From contig NC_135794.1 of the NCBI RefSeq assembly GCF_051106095.1, positions 23,190,747 to 23,254,746 on the forward strand: 64,000 nucleotides of DNA, given 5' to 3'. Under the pieces are notes generated by a model. The model did no database searches, had not been told where the DNA came from, and saw only the letters and a list, made by a program, of their open reading frames with translations. A program made the translations under genes and the position numbers. The stretch comes from Pogona vitticeps (Eukaryota > Chordata > Lepidosauria > Squamata > Agamidae). Of this stretch, positions 1-13,669 are shown one piece after another (position 1 is the stretch's first letter; each line of letters starts with the position of its first letter).

Positions 1-656
1 GGAAATAAACCCCATTGAACTCAATGGGACTCAACAACAGTAGGTTTTTGTGGTTCGAGGGGCCACCGTCAACCTGTCCGGTGTCTATCGTCAATCACCA
101 AGCGGACAATGTTTGCTTTGTGACAGTCACGTCAGGTGAAATTTAAAAGCAGAGAAGAAAAGGACACCGTGTTTCTGCATTTTTATCTTGATCTTCGCCG
201 TCCACGTTAAGCTTTTGAAACTTGCTTGGCAACTCAAAATGACCTGTGGTTCTCCTTTTGCTTCTTGATTTACGTAACCTGTCCCACCCCTGCCAGATTG
301 AAAAGCCAGGGAATCAATATCGCCAAGAGGATTCACGAGAGAACCCTTTCCACAGGGTAACTTCTGAAATGGGCGCTTTTGTCAGTTTTGAGAACATGCC
401 CCTCAAAAGCACGGGGCAGGTGAATTATTTCTCATTGTTACATCTGACTACACATAAGTGCTGTACCCGTAGAATCTCTGCCTGAACTGTTTAAAATGAC
501 TCTTTCCAGACCATAAACATTAGATGGGGGAAGGCTGGGTGAGCAGCTCTGCCAGTAAAAAAAATGGACAAGCCTGCACTGGGAGGGGGTTCTCATTTAT
601 AGACAGGCAGGCCTGGTCCAGCTGTCTTTCTCCCTGTCTATCCATCATGCTAGACA

Positions 657-768
657 GTTCCATGGCTTAAGAGCCAGAGGTTGGGAGTTCGAATTCTCCC
701 ACTGGTCCTTCTAGACAGCGGCCAGACTCGATGATCCAGAGGGTGCCCCTTCCAGCTCTACCGTTCCA
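657..768 (+). mobile_element. tRNA-derived SINE, short form with 'CTTCCAGCTCT' tail
   Basis: The copy has a tRNA-like box B (GGGAGTTCGAATTCTCCC), then a GGCCAGACTCGATGATCCAGAGGG block and a CCCTTCCAGCTCTACCGTTC tail. The tail resembles the 3' end of CR1 LINEs, so CR1 may be the mobilising partner (inference). The same family recurs at 4721, 38596, 43956 and 49842. It is diverged and has no clear A-rich end, so it is an old copy. Confidence 0.6.
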
Positions 769-3074
769 ATTGTGGAGCAATTGGGGGAAAATGTTGGACT
801 ATTTCAGGGGACTGTGTATTTTTTAAAAAATGTAGAATTAATTAGATTTTGCACGAGCTGAGCAGGGCCTTTGGGAGGTTGTGGGCTCAAAGGGTTGCCA
901 TAAATGGGATTGACGAGGCCAGAAAAATTAATAGGTTCATCCTGAAATTATGAGCAAAGGCAACGAAGGACTGCAGGAGAGCCAACGAATGCCAAGGCAT
1001 CTTATTTAAAATATCAATAAAATTTCTAACAACTTTAGGGTCTTTCCCATGAGAGGCGTCTGGGTGGGGTCCACCTTGCATGCACCCTCCCCATAGCTAC
1101 AGCTCAGGGACCAAGATTCAAACTCGGCACCTCCTTGGGGAACACCACTTTTCAATACTTGGGACAGGGCTGTACATTATGAAGGAAGTGCGGCCCAGAA
1201 GAGCAGTCCGGGGCCATTCTGCCCCCCCCCCCAAAAAAAACACTTAGATAAAGCTTTTCCTATTTCCTGACAACATCCCCCTCCTTTGTGTTTTCCCCAA
1301 CAGCCAGCGGGAAGTGACGTAGCACAGGGTGTGGATGGGTGCAGGAAACACATGGATCTGAGCAGGATGTCAGCTGTAACGGATCTCAGCCCGGGATGGG
1401 GATTCCATGACTTTCCAGATCCTGTTGGATTGCATCTCCCATGATCCCCCGCTAGCTGTGGCCGATGGGAATGGTCAACCGAGAAAGTCCGGAGGGCCAA
1501 CTCTCACCTGCCCAGTTCAGAGACTTACTCCAAGACTCTCAGAACAGATCCATGCTCTTTCTGACCCTTCATTCCTCTGAAACTCAGAAGTACTTTGTGT
1601 CTGGCGGGAGCCGGATCGGTCCCGCGCACTGACACATTCTGGATGGCTAGTCGTCCTCCTCTTGGCTGCCTGTCCGGCCCTCTGCACAGGAAAATGATTT
1701 TTGCCATACCATATGCTATGGGAGAGACTATATTTAGGCATGGAGCTTAAGCCTTTGCTTTATGAATGTCCTGGCTTAGGGCCCGTTTCTGGAACTTTTT
1801 TTTAAAGTCTGCGCCGTTTCCTTTTTATGTTAGGGTTGGGTTGTAAGACCTGCAGATTTTTTTTCTCCCGATTGTTTTTCTTTCCCTCTTTTTCTTTTCT
1901 CCAATGGTACTTTCCCCCCCAGCTATTCTGCAAGCCGGCCACAGAAGTTATTAAATGTATTTAATTAGCCTGTTTCAACATCTAAGTATGTCAAGGTTGA
2001 GTTCTTTCCTTCCCACCTTGTTCCCGAAATACTGACGGATCGCCAGCGCGTTGCTGATTTCTGAGCGCCTACCAAGCCTGATCTTTGTAGAGTTCGGCAT
2101 GCGAAAACATATGGAATCCAAGAGATTTTGAGTCCCTCTCAGGGCACTATCCTAGGCTCGTCTACTCAGGAGTAACTCCTCTTGAGTTCAAAGGGACCTG
2201 TTCCTACGTACGCAGGTACAGGATTGTGTCTGGAGAAGTGGGCTGCGGTTCGTGAAGGCCTAGGGCAAAAGAAAACTTGTCTAAAAGGTGCTACCTGCTT
2301 TATTCTGAGCCGCAGGATAAAGTGGTTAAACTGCAGTCCTGCAGTCAAGCCTCTGCTTGCAACCTGAGTTCGATCCTAGCTTGTTCTGCTACTTGATTTC
2401 CAACGAACCAAAGATAACAGAGTATAAAACAAACCTTGGATTCTTTCTTTGATAAATAGGCCAGACCTCCGGCTGCTGGCAGGTTCACACTTTTGACTAT
2501 GAATGCATTTGAAATGTGATGTTCAAGGAGAGCGTTACGGATGCCATGGACCTCCACGTCCAGCCACGTGCAAGACATAAAGACAACTGCATGCATTCAG
2601 GCAGGCTGTGTTTTAAAACTGCAGCTGGTATGTAGCTCTGAGGTTAAACTGTGCACTCCGCTACCCTCAGAGTAACACAACCCCGATGGCTGCTTCTCCG
2701 CACTAAGAATGGGTACTTTACCAGGAAACGTTATTGGCTTCCCATGCCTTCCTTCCTGGGAAGTTTTGCAAGGCCTTGATTCAGAAACACAAGTCTAGAA
2801 GTAGGGGTTTAAGGTGCCGGGAGAAGATGAAAGGTAACACATTGTGGAGAGGTTAAAGGGGGACCCTTCAGCAGGTGGAACCCCCTGCCACTTGAAATAA
2901 GCTCATCAGCTTATTTTACTCTCCCTCGACATCTCCACATTTTCAACCAACATCTGACTTTTTTTACTATTCTGGCTTCCCCTGATCCTCAATTGCACCG
3001 CTTTTCAATTTTTTCCCCCTCTTGCTTAGATTTTAAAAGAATATCTGTTGTTTAAAAAATTAGTTTCTGCTTGT

Positions 3075-3250
<176 letters not shown>

Positions 3251-4720
3251 AATAAAACCGATTATTGCCTTTTGCTCGTCATGTGTTGGCTTAGGGCAAA
3301 TGCACAGCTGGGGGAGGAAAAAAAATAATCGCTCCCTGTGTCTGGATCAATTCGTGGTGTGCAATTTATTTTATTTTATTTTATTTTTATTTTTGGGACT
3401 ACTGCTCCCGGAGCCAGCAGAGCTGCTAGGAGTTTCGGAGAGGGCTGCGCGGTGAAAGTCACCCACGGGCGTTTCCAAGAAAACATTTCCGAGGAGGCCT
3501 TTGAAACATGCCGCGCTTTGTCCAAAGCCCGAATTGGCTCTCTCTCTCCCCCACATACACACACACTTAGACGTTTTTGTAGGCCTGTCAAACCCCACCC
3601 TTCCACTTCCCACTAATTTCCTGCTGAAGTCATAGTTTGAAGGCTTCTCAAGCTGTGTCGGCAAGGCAATTCCACCCCACAACTCACGGCCACCACCGCT
3701 GTCGCCACCAGAGAGATGGGCGCCCATATGGGTTGGCTCACGAGCCGGGTTTTGCTTTCCACAGCCCGAAAGTCTTCTTAAGAAAGGAAATCCTCACCGT
3801 AAAATCATGTCAGTGCTTTTTTTTTCCCTTTCCAGGCACTCCCGTGCAGCCGTCAGAACTGTACACTTACTCACTTCTAGCTAGAGAGTGCCCATTTGTG
3901 CAGGGGTTTTTTTATGTGCATGCTGTGGGATTGTGACAGTTGTTACTGCAAGAAAAAGCAACTTTTCCAAGTTTGGGTAGATGGGTCTGCACAGGCTTCA
4001 GCAAACATCAAGTGGGGGGGTGGTCCTTTTTTTTTTTCATGGAGTGGTCTTTTAGGGGTTTTTTTTTGCCCCCCTCCTTTCATTTTAAGTGGTGGCTTGG
4101 AACAGCTTTCCGTTTTCTGTACAGGCTCGAATCATCAGAGAGAGCGAAAACGACACACTCGGCAGTGTACAGGCCAGGAGGAATGGCCGTGAAAACTTTT
4201 TCCCAGCTCTGAAGAGTTACCTAAACACCTCGAACGTTTGTGAGTTTGAGTGTTCCTGTCGGCGTCGGGCTCATCCTTGAGCTGTCACCTGCACATCCTA
4301 AGGCTCTGAGCAGCACACACTTAAAATTAAACATTTAAAAGCTTTAAGGAGCTCGAAACAGAACTGAGGGTATATGCCTGTGTGTATATAACTGCAGAGC
4401 AGCAGCTGCTGGTCTAAAATTAGACACACGGGAGAGAGTGTTCATTAGTGCAAGCATATCTGTATGGAGCGTTTTTCCCCTCCTACATGCAGGGCTTCAA
4501 GGAAATGAATTTTTTCCAGAGTGTGTGCAAAGAGAAATGGCACAAACTCCAGTTACAGTGGCCGCGCTGACTGGGGGCTTCTGGAAGTTGGGGGTACAAA
4601 AAAAATAAATTTTCAGAGGTCTGATCAACCAATTCTAACAGTTTCACCAGAAGCGGAATCACTAGGAACTGCAGGTGGAAGACAAGAAAGAGTTCCCTGC
4701 ATTCAGATCTCACTGCCTGG

Positions 4721-4845
4721 ATCTTATAATATTATTAACATCTTAGAACGGCGGAGCTGGAAGGGACCCCATGGGATCATCCAGTCCAGCCCCTGTCAGG
4801 GAGGCACCGTGGGGGGAATCGAACTCCCAACCTCTGGCTCTGTAG
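4721..4845 (-). mobile_element. tRNA-derived SINE, short form
   Basis: On the - strand it has the order box B (GGGAGTTCGATTCCCCCC), CCTCCCTGACAGGGGCTGGA, GATGATCCCATGGGGTCCCT and TTCCAGCTCCGCCGTTCTAAG, ending in an AATAATATTATAA tail. It is among the better preserved copies in the window. Confidence 0.65.
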
Positions 4846-5299
4846 GCTTCTGGGAAGCATTCCCAAATACCTGCTCCACTCTATAAGGAGAGTCCAAAAC
4901 GGAATCAGCTAGAACAACTCTCAACAAATAGGGAGCGAGTCTTTTGTAAAGTTAACAGCTCCTGACTGCCTATTTCAAGACCACGCCATCCTTAGATACT
5001 TGGCATTATAACTGGGAGAACTTGCAGCAATAAGCAGTTCAGGGCCCACCCGAGACATTTTGCCACTTTAGGCAAAGAATGAGAACAAGGCTTTATAGAA
5101 ACAGCTCAAGTTGCAACCTTCTTTTTCCTAGCATCGGCCGCCTGTGGCAGCCACCGCACCCTGTCCTTAATGATACAGCCAGCCCCATTGTAGTTCCCAG
5201 ATTCCGGCATTCATAAAGATGACTCTTGAAGCAGTGATTCATCTCTGAATGATAGGATTCCCCTTCAAGACCACCCAAAGATGCAGGGATATGTCATGT

Positions 5300-5344
5300 G
5301 CCATCAAGTCAAATGGGCGGGATATAAATTTAATAAATAAATAA
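5300..5344 (+). mobile_element. SINE 3'-tail fragment (GGGCGGGATATAAA + (TAAA)n)
   Basis: Only the terminal GGGCGGGATATAAATTTAATAAATAAATAAA-type tail is visible. The same kind of tail ends the SINE at 17440-17717. Confidence 0.45.
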
Positions 5345-5379
5345 ACTGCCGTATCCTAATGATCCTCCTAATAGATCTT

Positions 5380-5505
5380 TCAAGGTCAGTGAGATGTTTA
5401 AGGAGTGGTTTCACCAGTTCCACACTTCCAAGCGAGCTTCCATGGCTGAGTGGGGATTTGAACTCACACCTAGCCCATCACGCTATCCATGACAACACCC
5501 TAGCA
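5380..5505 (-). mobile_element. tRNA-derived SINE, 'CCACTCAGCCATGG' family
   Basis: On the - strand: a tRNA-like head with TGATGGGCTAGG and box B GAGTTCAAATCCCCACTC, then AGCCATGGAAGCTCGCTTGG and a CTCCTTAAACATCTCACTGA stretch. It matches the block order of the copy at 15708-15895. Confidence 0.55.
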
Positions 5506-6226
5506 ATCAAAGAGGTACTAGCAGATTTATTTATGTGATTATCTATTCACCTCCTACATGACCCCAGGGCGTCTGACATAATCTTTAAATAAAAACTGAA
5601 AAATGCAAAAAAAAAAAAAAGCCATCACCAAGCAATGGCATTGACTAAGATCATTTTTTTTAAAAGGAAGAAAGCCCACATGAGTCTCTGTCGCAAAACT
5701 GCAGTTGATCCAAAGTTCAAGCGTGCCTATGCTTTCCGCAAAAGGCAGAAACAATAAACACAGCCCGTTGCCATGTCCTCAGATGACTCCGAAATAGAGG
5801 AGTTTCACTTTGCGCTTACCCAAGGCTGCATGCAGCCGAGAGATCTCTCTAAGGTAGGTGCTTCTCCCTCAAGGGTGGGGGGGTAGGAAGACAGAGGCTG
5901 GAGAAAACCTCAGATTTAGAGTCGTTTCCATGGGAATCTTGGCAGTTCTGGCTATCAACAAACACAGTTTAGAATCCTATGCGCTCCTCTCCCTCCTCCC
6001 CCCCCCCCCACGCCTCTCCTAAAACACCCCTTTCCAAAATTCACCCAAAACAGTCAACACATTCTATTTTTCCATCATGGTCCTGCTCCTCTATCTGTTA
6101 AATCTGCACCATGCAGGCCTGCACAAAAAGCTGGATGATTAAAACCTTGATATTACATTGGAAAGATATTATTATTATTTTTTCAACAGCTTGCAAAGCA
6201 GGATTCATTCTACTACAGGTATGCTT

Positions 6227-6335
6227 TCACTTTAGAAAATGCTGCTCTTTTCTACCTTTTATAGGAGATGGGGCTTTCTTCACGATCCAGCTTTCATACC
6301 CATACATGATGATCAGGAATACAGGAGTATTGTAG
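6227..6335 (-). pseudogene. LINE reverse-transcriptase remnant (RTE/BovB-like)
   Basis: On the - strand the frame reads VFLIIMYGYESWIVKKAP. This resembles the conserved VVMYGCESWTVKKA segment after the catalytic core of BovB/RTE ORF2 (recalled, not searched). The similarity stops abruptly at both ends, so this is a short dead fragment. Confidence 0.4.
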
Positions 6336-6702
6336 CTGGTCTTGGTCTCCGGTGACACTAACATGACTATGAACTTGCTGATGTTCATGAACTTTTTTAA
6401 AAAAAGACTGCTGTACAGATTCATCCTTCGCTGTGCATCTGTGCGAGCGTCAATAAGCCAAAGAGATTCTTGGGTTTCTGATCTGTTCCAAGGGCAGAGA
6501 ATTTCATTCACTGACCTCTGCCAAAAATGGGACTGGAGACACTGTAAACAACAGCTTGAGCGCCTCATTCATAAAGACCAAAAATAGCATTTGATTTCAC
6601 TAACAGCCAACGTTAGCAGGATCGACTCTGTTGTTGGGATCCTCCAGACACAGTTTGATATCCTGCTCAGAATATCCACGTTTGGAAGACTGAAAACTTA
6701 TC

Positions 6703-6810
<108 letters not shown>

Positions 6811-9200
6811 GGAAGGTCAAGGATTCCCCATAGCCGAGGGAAAGAAATTCGGTTTCTTACAACTGCTTTTCAAAACACGAGAGATAACTTTTCATGCGTG
6901 CCAACCGCAAACAGGGTCAGATATGTTTTTAATCAAACGGGGAATGGAAGGAAAAAAAAACAGAAGGAAACTTTTCCCACCCTTCCTTTCGTCTCCATGC
7001 TGGACAAGATCCTGCTTCCAGAGTGGATCCACCCAGCTTGTTTTTTGTGCCGAGTTCAAATGTTTAAAAGGTGGGCGACTTCTGTCTTTTCCCTTCGCCT
7101 TTCACCCTGGTTTTAATGACAGCATGAGCACATGATATTACAGTATTCCCCCGACAAGACTAGAACGGCTGCCTATAAATAACTCCACTCTTAAATGAGG
7201 GGAAAAAAAGGAGTGGGTGGGGGAAAAAAGAAAGAGCGAGAAAAAACAGAAAACAGCTGCTGGGAATCCACAACTGAAAACTCACTCAGCCGTGCTAGCG
7301 GTGCATAACCAGATAAGCCAGTTAGACAACATTACTGTCTTTTTTGTTCTTCTTTGAATAAAGCACCGTAGAATCCCTCAGCCAACGGCTAGAGGATATT
7401 GGGAGCTGAATTCTCAAATAACTGCCCCCACCACTGCAGATTAATTTAAACTTTAATAAAAACAAAATCTACAGTACTGTTTGTGGGGTTGTCTATGTTG
7501 TCTATGTTTGCAACCTCGCATACTGCCTTTAGCACGTTTGGCTGGGGAGGAACTTTCTGGCCTGGGGTGGCAGTCAATCTACCCAGTGCTAACCAATGGT
7601 TCCTTTCCTGCCTCTGAATTCAAAGAGAGGGACGCCTCTCTGCTCAGTGTCTCTTTCCCTCTCTTGAATCTGTTTTGCAGATAGCAGTCATGGTTCCCAC
7701 TTTGGTCTTGACCTCTAAATAAAGAAATGGTTCATAATTCTTTCTTTTATTAATGTCTCAGAGTGCCTTATTGAGACTATTAGTGGCAGTTTAGTGAGGA
7801 AAAAGGGTGAATTACTCTGGAACGTGAAGCTATGGGAAATCCTTTCCGTTCTGCTGTGCAGCTAGAGGAATTCAACCAGAAATTCAAAAATCTGCAACAG
7901 TCTACATAAAGGAGCAGGTGGAACTGGCCTAAATAGGATTGCTAGGAGATTCTGTATGCTATTTGGTGCAATCCTCACATCCATATGTGTGGTATATGGA
8001 CCTCAAGCAACCTGATTTGGTTCAAAGCAGCCTGCTGTCATTCTGCCAAAATCCTGAAGTGGCTTCAGAAGAGAGTTGCTTCAGGATTTGGGCAAATCAA
8101 ACCTTTCCTCGGCTCTGTGGAAGGAGGTGCGGAGGAAGTTGAAAATATTTTTTTAAAATGTGCTTTCAGAAGAGAAGAAGAAAAGAAGAAGGAAAGAACT
8201 GATCAACAACTGAACAGATCAACAGCAAATAAACAACTGCCCCATAGAGGAAAGAGAAAGAAACAGCAGAGGGGCAGAGCTCTCTTTGAATTTCAAAAAC
8301 TTGGAAGATCAATTGGTTGGTGCTGGATAGACAATCACCCCAATTGCGAAACGTCTCTCCCAGTTGCACAAAGTAGAGACAGCATGTGAGGTTGTAAACA
8401 AGAGTCCAAGAGTTCCATGACTGATCACAAATCCGAACCCAGGTCTTCTGAATCTTGGATCCTGAACAAATTCTGGAGTGTGGACTCAGATCATGAATGG
8501 GAAAGTTACTTTACTAGGTAACAACTCCCAGCGTACCTAAGCCAGCATATGGAGCAGAGGATGACATTTGTTCTGTAGAAGCCAAATAGTGGTTTAGCCT
8601 GGCATTTGGGAATTAACAGTTTAATTATAATAAAGCTCCCCAGTGGCCTATTTATGAAGGATGTTTTTGCTCACTCTGGCTGGGGTGTGGCTTGCTTCCT
8701 TCACAGACACAGAATAAGGGTGTTGTCTGTGCCATATCCTGCTCCCATCGAACATGCTGTGATCCCGCAAAGCCCTCTGGCACATCCAGTGCTTAAAAAG
8801 AGTGAAAGATGAAAAAAAAAAACATTCAGATTTAGTGATGGAAGAGTAGTGGATAGATCCGTCAACTTAGGGTTCTTCTAGATTGGCTAAAGGTAGTGAC
8901 AGAAGCAGCAGCTTCTTCAACGAGACCTCAGTCCCACACCAATGCTGCAGCTGAGATCTGCAGCCAGGTAAAAGAATGGAGAAACAAGGCTGTGTGGGAA
9001 TTTTTCTGATGTCCTCAGGCACCATCTCTTGGTTGCTGTCTGATTGAACCCTAACTACTAACTGTGGGTAGTGGGAATTTGGAGATGACTGTGGGTCTGT
9101 CCACCCTGTGGAATTTAGTGCGATCTGGCCCAGCCAGTGCCTAAGAGGTCCTTATCTTCAGGGCAATCTCTTTTAACGCTTGGTACTCGTCTGCGAATAA

Positions 9201-9543
9201 GGGACGTGGTGGCGCTGTGGGTTAAACCACAGAAGCCTCCGTGCTGCAAGGTCAGAAGACCAAACAGTCATACGATCGAATCCACGCAATAGAGGGGGCT
9301 CCCGTCACTTCTCCCAGCTCCCGCTGACCTAGCAGTTCGAAAGCATGTAAATGCGAGTAGATAAATAAGTACCACCTCAGTGGAAGGTCATGACGTTCCG
9401 TGTCAAGTTGCGCTGGCCACGTGACCACAAAAACTGTCTTCGGACAAAACGCTCGCTCTCTGGCTTGGAAATGGAGATGTGCACCATGCCTTAGAGTCGG
9501 ACATGACTGGACTAAATGTCAAGGGCAACCTTTACCTTTACCT
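9201..9543 (+). mobile_element. Sauria-type SINE, full length
   Basis: It starts GGGACGTGGTGGCGCTGTGG, followed by GTTAAACCACAGAAGCCTCC with tRNA-like A/B boxes. The body contains AGCAGTTCGAAAGCATG, GTAGATAAATAAGTACCACC and GTCTTCGGACAAAACGC. It ends GTCAAGGGCAACCTTTACC plus CTTTACC repeats. This block order is the Sauria SINE described in lizards, whose 3' end resembles BovB. It is about 340 nt long and moderately diverged. Confidence 0.85.
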
Positions 9544-11977
9544 ACTCATCTGCAAAGGCAGAACAAAGAGCCATTTTGCATCTCAATGGATCATCCCAGA
9601 AAGATTGCATGCCCTCGCCCTGTGCCAGAAAAGGTATGGGACAGCTCTTAAAGGGGAAGGATGAATCATTTTAAGGAGAAGTACAAACTGATGAGGTCTT
9701 TTCTTCCATGCTAAGCAGTGTTGTCAGGGAATCATATATCAGAACTATATGCTAGTGTAGGCAGTCTGTGTCTCCTTTTTTATCTTTGTTCTGACTTGGC
9801 CTGGAGACTCCTTCAAATGGAGGACAGTTCAAGCTAAAACAGGACAAACAGTCACCTTGCTTAGCCTCAGGTACGTCAAAATCCTCTCATTTCTCAAGGT
9901 GTGATCCATCAGGTGTGATCTGACCCATCCAAATCAATGTAGAATATCCCCAGTGGCTTCCAGAGAACCTGTCTCTCTCTCCCTTTCTGGATCATGAAAA
10001 CTATTCCGTGCAAATGAAAAATGAAGCATATATAACCCTTTCCCCCTTCCCTTTTGGGCCACTTGCCTGATTTAAAACAGAAGCTTCCCTGCTACAAGCT
10101 TCGGTGGTATGGAATCGAAAGCGGCTGGTCCTAATAGCTTCCACATGCAGCTTGATATCGCTGGTGGCGCTTTGAAGGGGTGGGGAAGGAGACCCAAAGG
10201 GGGGAAACTGCAGAAATTTTGCAGAACAAAAGCAAGCCGATGCGTCCAGGAAGTGACCGGCGCTGTCTTTTCTAATATTAGAAACAGGCAGTCGGGGCGG
10301 TTGAATGAAGCATTCCCGTTGCGTCCCAAAACAGGTTAACAAGAGTTGAAAGCAAAAGACAAAAATAGCGCAGTGCACTGTCATTAGTCCTGCAGCTCTA
10401 AGATGATGAAGATGATGATGATCAAGTATTTCCAGTAAAGATGCAAAGAACTTTTATCATGCCATCAAAACATGAATTGCCGGTTCAGAATTTCGATGTG
10501 AATGGGTTAGTCTTTATTCAAGCCATGCTAATTTCGCACTCATTCATTCCTAGGTACTTTTGTCCATTTTCCACATTTCGTGGCAGGCGTCCTCCCTGAC
10601 CCCTTTAAAAATGTGCACAAAAATAATGCCTAAAGGCCAACTAAAATTCTTGTTTTTGAGCTTGCCTCCTCTCAATACTAGTTTCTCAAAACCCTTTACC
10701 TAAATGGGGCACATTTCTAAATGTGTTTTGTCATAATATAGACATTAAATGTATTTGTTGGTTTTAAAATGTATGCTAAATGTGTTTGGGTTTTTTGTTT
10801 TTTTGTTTTTTGAGCTGAGAAGTACACAACTGAGATTCAGAAAAACATGAATGAAGCAGTTCTAGAGCTGGAATAAATACCCTTTTTTGGACAACCTTTA
10901 CTGATTTATGACCCCTGGAGGATTCTGATGCATACACACACACACACAGAAGGACGTTTTCTGCAGTACTGTAGTAAAAGTTGTCCAGAAAATTCATTTT
11001 AACTCTGAAATGTCTCTCTAAAATATAATGTTGTAGAATTAGAGAAAACAAGAGAACTCTTAGGCATCCCTAAATTCATGCTTTTGTTGCTGTTTCCCCT
11101 TGTAAGCCCGTAGCCCTTGGTACAAAGATTTCTCGAAGCCTTCTGTACTTTCAACGCTCCCATCAGCTCTGACTGGCCAGGTTTGGGAAGCCCTATTATT
11201 TTAATCTCCTAGCATGCTTGAACCAATGAACAGTGGGGGAGTTATGGGAAATACAACTGGAACCAACCTTTCAATTTCCCAGAATGCCCCAGGCAATTCA
11301 ACTGCAGGTCTCTGTGGGAAACCAAACCATTAGGCTCGGGAGGAGAAATTGAGAAAACAGGAACTAGTGATGAGAAAAAGGAATTGACTCAAGGGGATGG
11401 GTGTGATGGGAAGGGTCAGAGCAGATTCTGGACCCCCATGGTGTGTCTCTGAAGTTTATCTCCCCAGCTGCAAAACTACAGAACAACTCTTGCACCAAAA
11501 CGGCTCGAGGCCGGCTGGGTGTGTCCCTTCCCAACATTATGAATAGGTGGAAAACTCTAAAAATCCCCCTGATGGGGGGAACTTCCTGCTAGAGAGGAAA
11601 TGGATGCCCACAGTGGGTGTGCAAAGACACATTTAGCCGACACTCTTCTACTAAAGAGCAAGAAACATGAGCTTCTGCAGTCATTCAGCTTAAAAATAGC
11701 AGCGCTCGACTCCCGGCGCTGTGTATGGGAACGGTTCAGAATCAATTTAATGGTGTGCATTTTCAAACATAGTCAATAATAGAACCTCTAGCACTTTCTT
11801 ACACTTCTAAAATGGAGGAAGTAGTAATATAAACAAAGGAACAGAAGTTGAAAAACCCTGATTTACTTTAAAAAAATTTTTTTTTTCTCTCCAGAGGTCT
11901 ACCTGTGTGGATATAGAAACGATGGCCTGAATTGATGCTAACTGGCTCAGTAAATGCACCTTTCAACATCCTTTTTA

Positions 11978-12430
11978 GATTAGGCATCCTTCAGTCTCAG
12001 GAGACGATGGTAATGTGCTCTGTATGGAGGACTTGGAACAGTGTCTAGTGTGGCTGAAGAGACCAATTCGAGAGTGACAGTCTCTTCCACACTGAAGACA
12101 AATACAATCTGTTCCCTGTCCAGCTCCCTGATTTGGCTGCTTCCGGGTCTGCCTCTTTGCCTCAGCCTGCTGAACAAGGGTCTCTTCGAATTGGGAGAGG
12201 CCATGATGCAATGCCTGCCTCCAGGCTGAACGCTCAGAGGTCAGGGTTTCCCATCTGTGGAGGTCCATTCCTAAGGCCTTCAGATCCCGCTTGCAAATGT
12301 CCTTGTATCATAGCTGTGGTCTCCCTCTGGGGTGATTTCCATGCACTCATTCTCCATCCAGGAGATCTTTCAGAATCCGACTGTCAATCATTCTTATGAC
12401 ATGCCCGAGCCAAGACTGATCTTTCACCCA
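11978..12430 (-). pseudogene. LINE ORF2 C-terminal remnant with a CCHC-like zinc motif
   Basis: The - strand frame carries KDICKRDLKALGMD, WETLTSERSAWRQ, GLSQFEETLVQQAEAKR and then CLQCGRDCHSRIGLFSHTRH. The last is a C-x2-C...H-x4-H-type finger seen at the C-terminus of some non-LTR retrotransposon polymerases. No catalytic YADD region is present. The clade is unresolved, and the element is 5'-truncated. Confidence 0.6.
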
Positions 12431-13157
12431 CCCACCCACCTTCCAGGTGTTATTCCCCCCCATCTTCATATGGCTCAGGGTTATGAAATCAAGGGAGTTA
12501 CAGCTCTAAGCTCCCCACCCCAGAGTCAGATTCTCAAAATCTAAGACGGCCAATATTCCATTCTTAAAAACCAACCCCAGAGGGAAGAAGTCAAAGACAT
12601 TTGAATTCCAAAGCACAGTGTTTTTAAGATACTGGACGCTTGGTTTCATCAGATTATTTTAAACAACCCAAACTCTACTTCACTCATATTCCTTTTTAAA
12701 AACAAAAACAAAAAACCCAACAGTAAAATCCACCCTGATCTGGCAATTCCAGTAAAGTGAAGTAGAAAACAGTTATTCGTCCGCTTATATAAGCCAGGGA
12801 GAGGATGAGCTTGAAAAAGCGTTGTGAAGCAAAGAACTAGATTAACTCTAATGCACCACAAGACGGAGCTGTTGCATCATAATCCCAAATCCAAATTTCT
12901 ATATTCCCTTTATTAGGAGCAACACAAGTGCCATAAAGGCAGGCAACTTTCCAAATTGCCCAGAAACAGGCTAGATGTGACGGAGAAGAAGAGATTGATA
13001 TATAAAAAAGGCCCAGACACACATCCGAAGCAGCCGGATGATCTGGTCATTAAGGTCTGGAGTTTAGACCCTGCCTCAAAACTGAGATTTGCCAAAGCAA
13101 ATGGATGAAGAGTAGTTAGCAGGAGGCAGTAAGACTGCTGCTATTGTGCTAGAGAAT

Positions 13158-13268
13158 GAATTTGACCCAACTCCGGGAGGCAGTGGAAGACAGGAGGGCC
13201 TGGTGAGCTCTGGTCCATGGGGTCACGAAGAGTCGGACACGACTAAACGATTAAACAACAACAAAAGA
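13158..13268 (+). mobile_element. BovB LINE 3' end fragment
   Basis: It contains CTCCGGGAGGCAGTGGAAGA, CCATGGGGTCACGAAGAGTC, GGACACGACTAAACGATTAA and ACAACAACAA. This is the same sequence as the reverse complement of 28564-28790, where the matching coding frame is recognisable. Confidence 0.75.
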
Positions 13269-13669
13269 ATAATAACTCATCAGGTTTTGATGTCCTTCTC
13301 TTCTCAGACCTGTTTTTGTATGCATATTTAAGAAGCAATGAGTAACGTAACAAATACCATTGCAATATTTATAAACCACAACAAGCAAAGTAGCAAACAC
13401 CACGGCAATGAGAGCCGATTCCATTTAAAACTCTGCGGCAACCAGGGGGAAGACGTTCTCTTTGAAAAAAGTGACTTCCTAGACTCTGCTCCCTCTTTTG
13501 CTGGGAGTCATTTCTCCACCTTTAAACGTCTGATGTGATCAATTGCCTGCAGTCTTTCCTCCAATCCAGCTCCTGTTGTCTCTCTTTCCTAAAATAGATA
13601 AAAGTCCTACCTTTAACAGAGGAAAAAAGGGCAAAGAGCATCCCACTGCCTTCTCATTTATTCTGTCCT

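Noticed and set aside
661-720. tRNA gene
   Set aside because: Box A/B-like sequence is present, but the cloverleaf is incomplete and a SINE body and tail follow. The same holds at 15708, 38596, 43956 and for the Sauria copies.
6220-6587. Apparent + strand exons (RWGFLHDPAFIPIHDDQEY..., RLLYRFILRCASVRAS...) downstream of 5773
   Set aside because: The first is the antisense of a LINE polymerase remnant (MYGYESWIVKKA on the - strand). The second is not linked to it by usable splice sites.
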